Assembly: GCF_019048845.1 (NCBI RefSeq)
Contig: NZ_CP077426.1
Span: forward strand, 1,349,501-1,413,500
Direction: 5' to 3'
Length of the DNA stretch: 64,000 nt
DNA from: Vibrio mimicus
GTDB lineage: Bacteria > Pseudomonadota > Gammaproteobacteria > Enterobacterales > Vibrionaceae
Shown here: positions 40,463-49,315 of the stretch, in pieces
Numbering within the stretch: position 1 is the first letter of the stretch
Layout of the letters: each line of letters starts with the position of its first letter
Notes under the pieces: generated by a model
Databases searched by the model: none
What the model was told of the DNA's origin: nothing
The model's input: the letters and a program-made list of their open reading frames with translations, nothing else
Position numbers and translations under genes: made by a program

Positions 40463-42925
40463 ATGGCGATTACACGAAGAAGTTTTCTGAAAGGTGTCGC
40501 AACCACCAGTGCGGCGTCGATCATTGGCCCAAGCCTACTGACCTCAGTTTCTGCCCAAGCGGCAGAAACCACGGGAACCTGGAAAGTCTCCGGTTCTCAC
40601 TGGGGCGCATTCCGCGCCCACATCTACGGCGGTAAGGTTCAAGAACTGAAAGCGTTGGAATTGGATACCCATCCAACAGAAATGTTGAACGGTATTCAAG
40701 GTATTCTGTACAGCCCATCTCGTGTGCGCTACCCAATGGTACGCCTCGACTGGCTGAAAAAGCACAAATACAGTGCAGAAACGCGCGGTAACAACCGTTT
40801 TATCCGTGTGACTTGGGATGAAGCGATTGATCTGTTCTACCGCGAATTAGAGCGTGTTCAGAAGCAATACGGCCCTTGGGCGCTGCATGCAGGCCAAACC
40901 GGTTGGAACCAAACCGGTGCTTTCCACAACTGTACCGCGATGATGCAACGCGCAGTAGGTATGCATGGTAACTACATTACCAAAGTAGGGGATTACTCTA
41001 CCGGTGCTGGTCAAACCATCATGCCTTACGTACTGGGTTCAACCGAAGTTTACGCACAAGGTACCTCTTGGAGCGAGATTTTAGACAACTCAGACAACAT
41101 TATTCTGTGGGCAAACGATCCAGTGAAAAACCTACAAGTAGGTTGGAACTGTGAGACGCACCAGTCTTTCGGCTATCTCGATCAATTAAAAGAGAAAGTC
41201 GCGAAAGGTGAGATCAACGTGGTTTCTGTTGACCCAGTGAAGAACAAGACGCAGCGCTTCTTGCAAAACCCTCACCTATACATCAACCCACAAACTGACG
41301 TGGCGTTCATGTTGGCGGTAGCGCATGTGCTGTATACCGAAAACCTGTACGACAAGAAGTTCATTGAAACTTACTGCTTGGGCTTTGAAGAGTTCATTCC
41401 TTACGTGCTGGGTAAGAGCAAAGATAAAGTTGAGAAAACGCCAGAGTGGGCGGCGAAAATCTGTGGCGTGAAACCCGATGCGATTCGTGATTTCGCCCGT
41501 ATGCTGGTCAATGGTCGTACTCAGCTGCTGTTCGGTTGGTGTATCCAACGTCAAGAACATGGTGAACAACCTTACTGGATGGGCGCGGTACTGGCGGCCA
41601 TGATCGGTCAAATTGGTTTGCCGGGTGGTGGTATCTCTTACGGTCACCACTATTCAGGTATCGGTGTGCCTTCAACCGGTTTTGCTGGCCCTGGTGGTTT
41701 CCCGCGTAACCTAGACCAAGGCGCGAAGCCAAAGTGGGATAACAATGACTTCAACGGTTACAGCCGTACAATTCCAGTTGCACGTTGGATTGATGCCATC
41801 ATGGAACCGGGTAAGAAGATCAACCACAACGGCAACTCAGTAACGCTACCGGGCTTCAAGATGATGGTGATTTCGGGTTGTAACCCGTGGCACCACCATC
41901 AAGATCGCAACAAGATGAAGCGTGCGTTCCAGAAATTGGAAACGGTCGTGACTATCGATTTCAGCTGGACAGCAACTTGCCGCTTCTCTGACATCGTACT
42001 GCCTGCTTGTACTCAGTGGGAACGTAATGACATTGACTCATACGGTTCATACTCAGGCAAAGGCTTGATTGCGATGCATCGTCTGGTTGACCCTCTGTTC
42101 CAGTCACGTACTGACTTTGAAATCATGACTGAGCTGACTCGTCGCTTCGGCCGTGAAAAAGAGTACACCCGTGATATGGACGAGATGATGTGGGTTCGTT
42201 CACTGTATGACGAATGTAAGAAAGCCAACGAAGGTAAGTTTGCCATGCCAGAATTCGAAGAGTTCTGGGAAAAAGGCTTCCTTGATTTTGGTACTGGCAC
42301 GCCTTGGGTTCGCCACGCAGACTTCCGTAAAGATCCGGAAATCAATCCACTGGGTACTCCTTCAGGCTTTATTGAAATTACCTCGCGTAAGATCGGTCGC
42401 TACGGCTATGAACACTGCCAAGAGTTCCCGATGTGGTTCGAGAAAACGGAACGTTCACACGGTGGTCCTGGCTCTGAGAAATACCCATTCTGGTTGCAAT
42501 CGTGCCACCCAGACAAACGTCTGCACTCACAAATGTGTGAAGCGGAAGCGTTCCGTGCCACTTACGCGGTGCAAGGTCGTGAGCCCGTTTACATCAACCC
42601 AGCGGATGCGAAAGCCAAAGGCATCAAAGATGGTGACTTGGTGCGCGTCTACAACGATCGGGGTCAACTGTTAGCAGGTGCGGTACTGAGTGAAAGCTAC
42701 CCACGCGGCGTGATCCGTATCGAAGAGGGTGCTTGGTATGGCCCGCTGACTGAGAAAGTGGGCGCGATCTGTACTTACGGCGATCCAAACACGCTAACGC
42801 TAGATTTGGGTACGTCAGAGTTGGCGCAAGCGACATCTGCCAATACCTGTATCGTGGAGTTCGAGAAGTTCCGTGGCGAAGTTCCACCGGTGACTTCATT
42901 CGGCGGCCCAATCGAAGTGATCTAA
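40463..42925 (+). CDS. torA: Trimethylamine-N-oxide reductase TorA (molybdoenzyme)
   Basis: An 820-residue periplasmic molybdopterin reductase that reduces TMAO to trimethylamine. The Tat signal has RRSFLK at residues 5-10. DMSO-reductase family domains follow: [16 protein letters not shown] contains the Ser ligand region, and the Mo-bis-MGD binding signatures ([24 protein letters not shown]) are visible. TorD is its chaperone. No iron-sulfur cysteine motif is present, as expected for TorA. End of the operon; a terminator follows. Confidence 0.96.
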   Translation: MAITRRSFLKGVATTSAASIIGPSLLTSVSAQAAETTGTWKVSGSHWGAFRAHIYGGKVQELKALELDTHPTEMLNGIQGILYSPSRVRYPMVRLDWLKKHKYSAETRGNNRFIRVTWDEAIDLFYRELERVQKQYGPWALHAGQTGWNQTGAFHNCTAMMQRAVGMHGNYITKVGDYSTGAGQTIMPYVLGSTEVYAQGTSWSEILDNSDNIILWANDPVKNLQVGWNCETHQSFGYLDQLKEKVAKGEINVVSVDPVKNKTQRFLQNPHLYINPQTDVAFMLAVAHVLYTENLYDKKFIETYCLGFEEFIPYVLGKSKDKVEKTPEWAAKICGVKPDAIRDFARMLVNGRTQLLFGWCIQRQEHGEQPYWMGAVLAAMIGQIGLPGGGISYGHHYSGIGVPSTGFAGPGGFPRNLDQGAKPKWDNNDFNGYSRTIPVARWIDAIMEPGKKINHNGNSVTLPGFKMMVISGCNPWHHHQDRNKMKRAFQKLETVVTIDFSWTATCRFSDIVLPACTQWERNDIDSYGSYSGKGLIAMHRLVDPLFQSRTDFEIMTELTRRFGREKEYTRDMDEMMWVRSLYDECKKANEGKFAMPEFEEFWEKGFLDFGTGTPWVRHADFRKDPEINPLGTPSGFIEITSRKIGRYGYEHCQEFPMWFEKTERSHGGPGSEKYPFWLQSCHPDKRLHSQMCEAEAFRATYAVQGREPVYINPADAKAKGIKDGDLVRVYNDRGQLLAGAVLSESYPRGVIRIEEGAWYGPLTEKVGAICTYGDPNTLTLDLGTSELAQATSANTCIVEFEKFRGEVPPVTSFGGPIEVI

Positions 42926-42967
42926 TCACAAGAGATATACCGTAATACAATTTGTGTATTTACCCTC

Positions 42968-42995
42968 AAGCCAGCGCTCATCGCTGGCTTTTTTC
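42968..42995 (+). terminator. Intrinsic terminator of torECA
   Basis: Stem AAGCCAGCG / CGCTGGCTT, loop CTCAT, then TTTTCTT. Confidence 0.87.
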
Positions 42996-43130
42996 TTATC
43001 TTTTCATGTAAATCCGATTAATCTGTCGCCAATCGAACTGCAAGCACCCCATGGATTGCGCAAAACGTGAACCGATTAACGTAATGCGTAAGCCATTGGT
43101 CAGACACTCAGGGTAAAGAGGAGAGAGTCA

Positions 43131-44867
43131 ATGAGTAGCCTAAGATTAGCCAATGGACGAGAGATCCTAGTACAGCAAGCGGATATTGAGCTGGAAATCG
43201 CAGGCAATGAGCTTTCTGCGCAGTATATTGGGTTGCATAATCGCCCTTTTGAGCGTCGTTATCCACTATTTAGCACTTTGTTGAATGTGGAGTCAGATGC
43301 ACGTTTGGTCGGCGATGGATTTCAGATGTTGTCACAAGCTTCAGGGACGTTAAACCAAGTCCAAGAAGTCGGTAGATGTCCGGATAATAACCTCAGTTAC
43401 CGTATCTACCCGCATGATGCGCCTAAACGTTTTTACAACACTTTGATGATTGAGGCCGCAGGCCGTTACCTACTGTTTGGATTTACTACCTGCCAGCGAT
43501 TTGCCGGATTTTTTGAAGTGCATCGTCATCCACAACATTGGGTACTGAGCGCCTTTATTGATGGAGAAGAGACGCGCCCGCAAGATTGGGTCACCAATCA
43601 GTTAGAGTCGGTGATTTGCTTAGAAGGCGAATCCATGTCGGAGCTTTATCAAGCCTATGCTCAGGCAATTTCGCGCCACCATCCGCCAAGAATGCATCTG
43701 AAGGACCCTGCGCCGATGGGCTGGTGTTCATGGTATGCCTACTATGCTGAAGTTACCGAGCCGGACATCAAAGAGAACGTGGCAGTTTTGGCGGAACGTC
43801 ATCCTGAATTGGAATGGGTGCTGCTGGATGACGGCTACCAAGCGTTTATGGGCGATTGGCTCACGCCATCCCAAAAGTTTCCCAGTGGTATTCAGCAAGT
43901 GATTGCCGATATTCGAGCCCAAGGTAAAAAGCCGGCTATCTGGCTTGCGCCTTTTATCGCTGAAGCGGATTCAGCGGTTTTTCGTCAGCATCCAGACTGG
44001 TTTGTGAAAAATGCCGCTGGTCAGCCACTCAAAGCCGAAGAGATCACTTATGGTGGTTGGCGTTGCACGCCTTGGTATGTGTTGGATGGTTCTCATCCGG
44101 ATGTGCAAGAGCACTTGACCCAAGTGGTGAAAACCCTGCGTGAAGAGTGGGGCGTTGAGCTATTTAAACTCGATGCAAACTATTGGGGAACGCTACAAGG
44201 TCAGCGTTTTCAATCGGGTGTTACGGGTGTAGAAGCGTATCGAATGGGCATGCAAGCCATTGCTGAAGGTGCAGGCGATGCGTGGCTACTGGGCTGTAAT
44301 GCGCCGATGTGGCCTTCATTGGGCTTGGTGGATGCGATGCGAGTGTCGGACGATGTAGAGCGCAATGCTGATCGCTTTTGCCAAATTGCCCGTGAAACTT
44401 TAATGCGCAGTTGGCAGCACAGACAACTGTGGCAAATCGATCCTGATTGCTTAACGCTCACTCCGTTACCAAACCAAAGTGCCGATCGCGCCAGTTATGA
44501 GTTTCACCGTAATGTACTGCTTGCTAGTGGCGGCTTATTACTGTCGGGCGATCCACTGCCGAAGCTGATTCCGTTTGCAAAGCAGAGCCTTAAACGGTTG
44601 CTCAAGCGTTTCCAATACAGCCAGAAAGCCGCCAAAATCACTTCTCTGAGCATGCGCCATGCGTTCTTACCGCTGACCGATAAAAATGATCTGCACTGCT
44701 TATTTAACTTTAACGGTAAAGCACAGGAGTTCACCTTGGTCGCTAATCACCCAGTGCTCTGGTATGACTATTGGAGTGGTGAACAGCTCAGCACAGAGCC
44801 GACTAAATTGCTGATGGTTAATTTGGAGAAAGGCATACAAAGCCGCGCGATCTTCACAGTGGGTTAG
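43131..44867 (+). CDS. GH36 family alpha-galactosidase
   Basis: A 578-residue cytoplasmic glycoside hydrolase of family 36 (melibiase-like). It has a (beta/alpha)8 core: MGWCSWYAYY, LLDDGYQ, IWLAPFIAE, the nucleophile Asp in LFKLDANYW (about residue 348) and the acid/base Asp in MRVSDDVERNA. It should release alpha-galactose from small substrates. No signal peptide, no transporter nearby. The start follows GAGGAGAGAG. Single gene. Confidence 0.9.
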   Translation: MSSLRLANGREILVQQADIELEIAGNELSAQYIGLHNRPFERRYPLFSTLLNVESDARLVGDGFQMLSQASGTLNQVQEVGRCPDNNLSYRIYPHDAPKRFYNTLMIEAAGRYLLFGFTTCQRFAGFFEVHRHPQHWVLSAFIDGEETRPQDWVTNQLESVICLEGESMSELYQAYAQAISRHHPPRMHLKDPAPMGWCSWYAYYAEVTEPDIKENVAVLAERHPELEWVLLDDGYQAFMGDWLTPSQKFPSGIQQVIADIRAQGKKPAIWLAPFIAEADSAVFRQHPDWFVKNAAGQPLKAEEITYGGWRCTPWYVLDGSHPDVQEHLTQVVKTLREEWGVELFKLDANYWGTLQGQRFQSGVTGVEAYRMGMQAIAEGAGDAWLLGCNAPMWPSLGLVDAMRVSDDVERNADRFCQIARETLMRSWQHRQLWQIDPDCLTLTPLPNQSADRASYEFHRNVLLASGGLLLSGDPLPKLIPFAKQSLKRLLKRFQYSQKAAKITSLSMRHAFLPLTDKNDLHCLFNFNGKAQEFTLVANHPVLWYDYWSGEQLSTEPTKLLMVNLEKGIQSRAIFTVG

Positions 44868-44965
44868 TGAACATGAAGGCCAACTAAAGATGGGCGAAAG
44901 CCACAATCTTGCATACCCGAAGGGAGTGAATATCCATTTGGGTATGCAAAGGTTGCTTTTATTTC

Positions 44966-45005
44966 TTTCCTACTTGAAGCTGCAACACCAAGTTGTTTGG
45001 GTAAT
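44966..45005. repeat. ERIC remnant (ends only)
   Basis: CTTCCTACTTGAAGC joined directly to TGCAACACCAAGTTGTTTGG: both ends of an ERIC element without its centre. It lies between the convergent GH36 and rsgA genes. Confidence 0.45.
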
Positions 45006-45013
45006 TCTTGAGG

Positions 45014-46075
45014 TTAATAGCGAGTTTTGAGCTTTTGCTTGTCACTGCTCACATTACGGCACATCTTCCCAAATTGCTTCATTCTATTGCGTTGCTCAGC
45101 GAGTGTGGCGGAGTTATAAGCTTGCTCTCGCTGTAGCTTGAAATAGTTTTGTAAGCGCCTTGCTTCCAAAGTGCCATTGTCCATGGCTTGTTGAACTGCA
45201 CATCCCGGCTCTTGCTGGTGCTGGCAATCTTTAAAACGGCACTGTAACGCTAACGTTTCAATGTCTGAAAACGTCTCGCTAACCCCTTCGCCACAGTCGA
45301 TAAGTTGGAGCTCACGCATTCCCGGTGTATCGATGATCAACGCACCGTCAGGGATCATGTGAACCGAACGCGCGGTGGTGGTATGGCGGCCTTTACTGTC
45401 ATCTTCACGAATCCCGCCCGTTTCTTGGGCTTCTGCGCCAAGCAAGGTGTTGGTTAGTGTGGATTTTCCGACACCAGAGGAGCCAATAAACGCGACCGTT
45501 CTACCTTGGGTACACCAAGGCCGTAAGGCCTCTACGCTGTTAGGATTGAGCGCGTTTACTGCCTCTACCAATAACGTTGCACTGAGTTGTTGAACTTGCG
45601 CGATGTTTTGGTCAGCTTGTTCAGATAAATCAGCTTTGGTCAGTACCACCACCGGTTCGATTTGCGCTTCTTTGGCGATGCTAAGATAGCGTTCAATACG
45701 GCTGAGGTTAAAGTCATCATTGAGCGAGCAGACAATAAATAAAGTATCAACATTGGTTGCGATCAACTGCTCCGCCACTTTACTCCCCGCCGCTTTTCGG
45801 CTCAGTTCACTTTGGCGTTCAAGCAGACGCTTAAACCGTTGTTGTTCATCCAACAAAACCCAATCGCCCACCGTCATTTTCGGTTGAGCATGATGAATAG
45901 CGAGATGAAAATGCCCTTGCTCACTGCAAAGCTGATAACCGCTGCGATGATGAGCAACGATGCGGCAGATTTGTGTATTCTCGTAATCTTCGAGTGTCAG
46001 TTGTTGTTGAAAAAAAGGTTTCCAGCCAAGTTGAGTCAATGTGTAAGGCTGAGAAGATGTCATTGTGTTGTTCAT
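45014..46075 (-). CDS. rsgA: Ribosome small subunit GTPase RsgA-type protein
   Basis: Circularly permuted GTPase of 353 residues. An N-terminal OB-fold is followed by G4 TKAD, then G1 [13 protein letters not shown]3 DTPGMREL, and a C-terminal zinc knuckle [14 protein letters not shown]. RsgA helps late 30S assembly. In gammaproteobacteria the usual rsgA copy is next to orn, which is not here, so this may be a second copy; that is an inference. It is divergent from ppaC, separated by 477 bases that hold a possible leader ORF on the same strand. Confidence 0.88.
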   Translation of the reverse strand: MNNTMTSSQPYTLTQLGWKPFFQQQLTLEDYENTQICRIVAHHRSGYQLCSEQGHFHLAIHHAQPKMTVGDWVLLDEQQRFKRLLERQSELSRKAAGSKVAEQLIATNVDTLFIVCSLNDDFNLSRIERYLSIAKEAQIEPVVVLTKADLSEQADQNIAQVQQLSATLLVEAVNALNPNSVEALRPWCTQGRTVAFIGSSGVGKSTLTNTLLGAEAQETGGIREDDSKGRHTTTARSVHMIPDGALIIDTPGMRELQLIDCGEGVSETFSDIETLALQCRFKDCQHQQEPGCAVQQAMDNGTLEARRLQNYFKLQREQAYNSATLAEQRNRMKQFGKMCRNVSSDKQKLKTRY

Positions 46076-46209
46076 TGCGAATTTTCCCGGTGCGCGAAAG
46101 CACCCACTAAATCATAGCTTCAGGGTTTAATTCGTTGATTAAATAGAATTACCCCAGTTTGACTGGGCAAATTGAGAAGGGAAGGGAGAAGTCGCGTAGT
46201 GCGATAATA

Positions 46210-46232
46210 AAATTGAAAACGGACTTTCCGTT
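46210..46232 (-). terminator. Terminator-like hairpin after the 13-codon ORF
   Basis: Minus strand stem AACGGA / TCCGTT followed by TTCAATTTT, overlapping the stop of the small ORF; upstream of rsgA on the same strand. Confidence 0.5.
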
Positions 46233-46272
46233 AACCCAACCATGCCCTTTGAATTTGGTTAGTTACAATCAT
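46231..46272 (-). CDS. Candidate 13-residue leader or small peptide
   Basis: ATG 46272 on the minus strand is preceded by GGAGG with a seven-base gap, an ideal ribosome binding site. The frame reads MIVTNQIQRAWLG then TAA, and a hairpin with T-rich tail overlaps its end. Transcription would lead towards rsgA, so this could be an attenuator leader or a stand-alone short gene. No known family. Confidence 0.35.
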   Translation of the reverse strand: MIVTNQIQRAWLG

Positions 46273-46552
46273 CAGAATTCCTCCAGTTAATGATAAAAAC
46301 AGCGTGAGTATACGTTGTATGCCCAAAAGAGCAAACATTGAGGCGACTTTCAATAGCAAAAGCACATGAAATTTGAGGCTTGGATTGGAAGAAAAAGGTT
46401 TTTTTGATTTAGCGCCATGAAGAAACTATCAAATTGAGTAGAGTGCACCCTTTGTTGACACCTTAGAAACCCAACTGCATGCAATGACCGCGCAACTGTG
46501 TTAGTTTCGCGCGGCCAAGGTATAAATAGCCAAGAGAAAAATAGGTAATAGA

Positions 46553-47458
46553 ATGATTTTAGTTGTTGGTCATAAAAACCCAGACAGTGACAGTATTTGT
46601 AGTGCATTAGTGGCGGCTGAACTTTTAAAAGCGCGTGGTTTGGAAGCAAAAGCGGTACGCCAAGGCGAAATCAACCGCGAAACACAACACATTTTGAATG
46701 TGGCTGGCGTGGAGCAACCTGAATTACGTACTAGCGTTGCAGGCGAACAAGTTTGGTTAGTGGATTACACCGATTTAGCGCAAGCTCCGGATGACCTAAA
46801 CCAAGCGGAGATCCTCGGTATCGTTGACCATCACCGCTTAGGTGATGTGATGACGGTAAATCCTCTGGAAGCGTGGATTTGGCCTGTTGGTTGTACCAGT
46901 ACCATTTTGTTCAACTTGTTCAAAATGGAAAATGCAGAAATCACTCGCCCACTAGCATTACTGATGATCTCTGCCATTTTGTCTGACACCGTGGGTTTTG
47001 CATCACCAACTTGCACTCAAAAAGACAGAGACGCCGTTGCTGAGCTAGCAGTATTGGCGGGTATCACCGATCTGGAAGGCTTTATCAAAGCACTGTTGAT
47101 TGCGAAAACCGACATTGAAGGTTTAAGCGCAGCACAACTGGTTGAAAAAGATTTGAAAGCTTACCCATTCAATGGTCGTGAGTTGGTAGTCGGTCAGGTT
47201 GAACTGGCAACGCTAGAGCAAGTCGCGGATATGATTGATGCCTTGGAGGCAGATCTGCAACGTCGTTGTGATGAAGAGTCACTCGCACTCGCGGCGCTGA
47301 TGCTGACTGACATCACCACAGCACAAACTCGTCTGCTGTTTAAAGGTGAATGGTCAGAAAAACTGGCTAAGCATGAAAAAGACGGCGTACTGATGATGGA
47401 AAACACCCTAAGTCGTAAGAAGCAAGGTTGGCCTTGGCTACAAACAGAGTTAGTGTGA
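46553..47458 (+). CDS. ppaC: Manganese-dependent inorganic pyrophosphatase
   Basis: A 301-residue family II pyrophosphatase of the DHH superfamily. Metal site motifs: GHKNPDSDSI (about residues 6-15), VDYTD and VDHHRL (the DHH motif), then DTVGF and a C-terminal DHHA2 domain with SRKKQGWP. It hydrolyses pyrophosphate in the cytoplasm with Mn2+. Single gene; ERIC-like repeat and terminator follow. Confidence 0.95.
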   Translation: MILVVGHKNPDSDSICSALVAAELLKARGLEAKAVRQGEINRETQHILNVAGVEQPELRTSVAGEQVWLVDYTDLAQAPDDLNQAEILGIVDHHRLGDVMTVNPLEAWIWPVGCTSTILFNLFKMENAEITRPLALLMISAILSDTVGFASPTCTQKDRDAVAELAVLAGITDLEGFIKALLIAKTDIEGLSAAQLVEKDLKAYPFNGRELVVGQVELATLEQVADMIDALEADLQRRCDEESLALAALMLTDITTAQTRLLFKGEWSEKLAKHEKDGVLMMENTLSRKKQGWPWLQTELV

Positions 47459-47463
47459 TTTCA

Positions 47464-47582
47464 TACGCAGGTCTTCTTCCTACTTGAAGCAGTGGCATTC
47501 GTTCTCCTCAATCACATAGCCTGTCTAGGCTCATAGGGATGAGCTCACTTGCTGCCTGCAACGCCAAGTCGTTTAGGTATAT
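47464..47582. repeat. ERIC element with internal deletion
   Basis: TTCCTACTTGAAGC, CATTCGTTCTCCTCAATCAC, GGCTCATAGGGATGAGCTCA, CTTGCTGCCTGCAACGCCAA and GTCGTTTAGGTATA follow the ERIC order. About ten bases are missing after the first arm. Confidence 0.7.
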
Positions 47583-47618
47583 TCCCACCCGTCTTATTGA
47601 TGTTGGGTGGGAATTTTC
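47581..47618 (+). terminator. Intrinsic terminator downstream of ppaC
   Basis: Stem ATTCCCACCC / GGGTGGGAAT, loop of 14 bases, then TTT. It lies at the end of the ERIC element and marks the left limit of the accessory DNA. Confidence 0.7.
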
Positions 47619-48043
47619 AATATTCTTATGCGCCTGTCTTATACCTACACTCTTATTTCTTACAGCTTATCTAAAATTTAAATTATTTGATTTTTATGTC
47701 AATAATCAAATTGCATTCTATCTTAGTGATAATCTTATTCATTAAATTAATAAAAACTCATAATGTTTTTAATAATTTCATTTTGATGATTATGTTATTT
47801 TAACGTCTTATTGTAATGGGGTTTGTGTGCTATCCAATATTATTGATAGATTCAATGTTTTTGAGCGGATGTTACATATCTACTAAAATTTATAACAAAA
47901 GTTAAAGATTTAAGTAAATGTAAAATGAGTTATGAAGCTGCGTGCATAAAAATTCTTGACTAAGTCAAAGTTAAAAATCTAGAATAAAACTTAGACAGAA
48001 AAGAACATTCATTTATCAACATGAACATCAAAAAGGAAACATA
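47619..48043. other. AT-rich region before the accessory secreted protein genes
   Basis: No credible gene. Markedly AT-rich, ending in a promoter-like sequence (47956-47985) for the 208-residue protein gene. Marks the left flank of the accessory locus. Confidence 0.5.
47956..47985 (+). promoter_or_regulatory. Sigma-70-like promoter with palindromic operator
   Basis: TTGACT and TAGAAT with an 18-base gap, about 58 bases before the ATG. The -35 box is part of the perfect palindrome TTGACTAAGTCAA, a likely regulator site. Confidence 0.45.
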
Positions 48044-48670
48044 ATGACTAAGTCAAAATTAGCGCTGCTGATTTTAGCAATTTCATCTCCAGTAATTGCT
48101 ACAGATATGGCGGAAATGAATTATTCACTACAAGATGAAGCTTTTATCCCGACTGGCAATGATTTTTTAGATGATAATGGAGCATCACTACTTGAAGTGA
48201 AATACGTAAATGCAATTATTCCAGAACATGACTGGAGAGACGGATGGCCAACATGGCAATTACCGAAAAATGTCGTATTCCCATACTTCAAGCCGCATAA
48301 CACAGAGCGATCTTTTAACTATTGGACTAAAGATGGTGAAGCAATGTGGTTTAACTATAAATTTTTTGATGACCGAAAAGAAATTTTTTATCAGATAAAA
48401 AGTTCTAAAAGAGGTGTCATTCAAGAGGGTTATACGACGCTAAGTAAAACTAAAGAACGATACGTCTACTATCCAGAAATGGGAAGTGAAGCTTACCAGG
48501 TTGAGATGATGTTTGACGTTAAATTTGACCCATCAACACACATGCAGCCATACTTGTACGTTCGACAAGAACGTAGAGGTCTGACAAAACAAATTCGGGG
48601 CTATGTTCGTGATTGGGAATATGCAGATGTATTCCAAAGCCATTTTGCTATCAGATCCAGTTTCTATTAA
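48044..48670 (+). CDS. Exported protein of unknown function in the toxin locus
   Basis: A 208-residue protein with a clear Sec signal peptide (MTKSKLALLILAISSPVIA, cleavage after VIA). The mature part is rich in aromatic and charged residues (WRDGWPTWQLP, ERSFNYWTKDG, YVYYPEMGSEAYQ) and has no cysteine. It looks mostly beta-stranded. I recognise no family. Good ribosome binding site (AAAGGAAAC). It precedes a very large secreted cyclase-domain protein by 645 bases on the same strand. A partner role (adhesion, delivery or protection) is only inferred from position. Confidence 0.75.
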   Translation: MTKSKLALLILAISSPVIATDMAEMNYSLQDEAFIPTGNDFLDDNGASLLEVKYVNAIIPEHDWRDGWPTWQLPKNVVFPYFKPHNTERSFNYWTKDGEAMWFNYKFFDDRKEIFYQIKSSKRGVIQEGYTTLSKTKERYVYYPEMGSEAYQVEMMFDVKFDPSTHMQPYLYVRQERRGLTKQIRGYVRDWEYADVFQSHFAIRSSFY

Positions 48671-49315
48671 ATTTTAATATATTAAATTTCATTCTGAGTT
48701 ATATGCGGATACATGTATATTCTTCGATAACAAGTATCTAACACAGCAGAGTAAATTCTTGTGATGGCCAAGGATGGTAATCATAACCCTCATTCCAAAC
48801 GTTTTCTCGACTCTCCCATGTTTTCCCAATCATCCTAGAATGCAATGTTTTTCATGAGCTAAGGGTTCTTCTAGCATTTTCAATCGATTTATACCACGAG
48901 TTTATTAATTGTTTTCTCTTGGTAGTAATGATTGATAAATGGAAAAATGAAGATAGATGTAACTCTGATAAAATTATTATTAAGTTTTGTTAATGATCAT
49001 TCGAATTATCTATCGCTATTTTAATGATATTTATTTGATGAGCTTATTATTTAATAGTTTCATTCGATTCATTTTCATTCGTTTTCAATATGATTTGTTG
49101 AGTTTTCTATTTTTATTTTTGATTTTTAAATATGTGCTTTTTTGTGCTAATGAACAGTGTTAGGCTATTTTAAGTATGGGTAAATGACAAATTTGTTATT
49201 TTCATGCTGTCTCAAATGACTCAAACTATCCCTAAGAATCATGGATTGATATGTTAACTTAATTAAATTCGGACATGGGGTTTTGATTAAAATATAAATA
49301 GGAATTTTCTTACTT
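48671..49315. other. AT-rich spacer between the two secreted protein genes
   Basis: 645 bases with no credible gene and no clear terminator. Very T/A-rich, especially 48900-49160. It must contain the promoter of the 1587-residue gene; I cannot single out its elements. Confidence 0.45.

Larger units (their letters stand above)
46076..46552. other. rsgA-ppaC divergent spacer
   Basis: Contains promoters for both genes and, on the minus strand, a 13-codon ORF with a perfect ribosome binding site followed by a terminator-like hairpin. A second hairpin (GCCCAGT / ACTGGG) lies near 46155. Nothing else is recognised. Confidence 0.45.
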
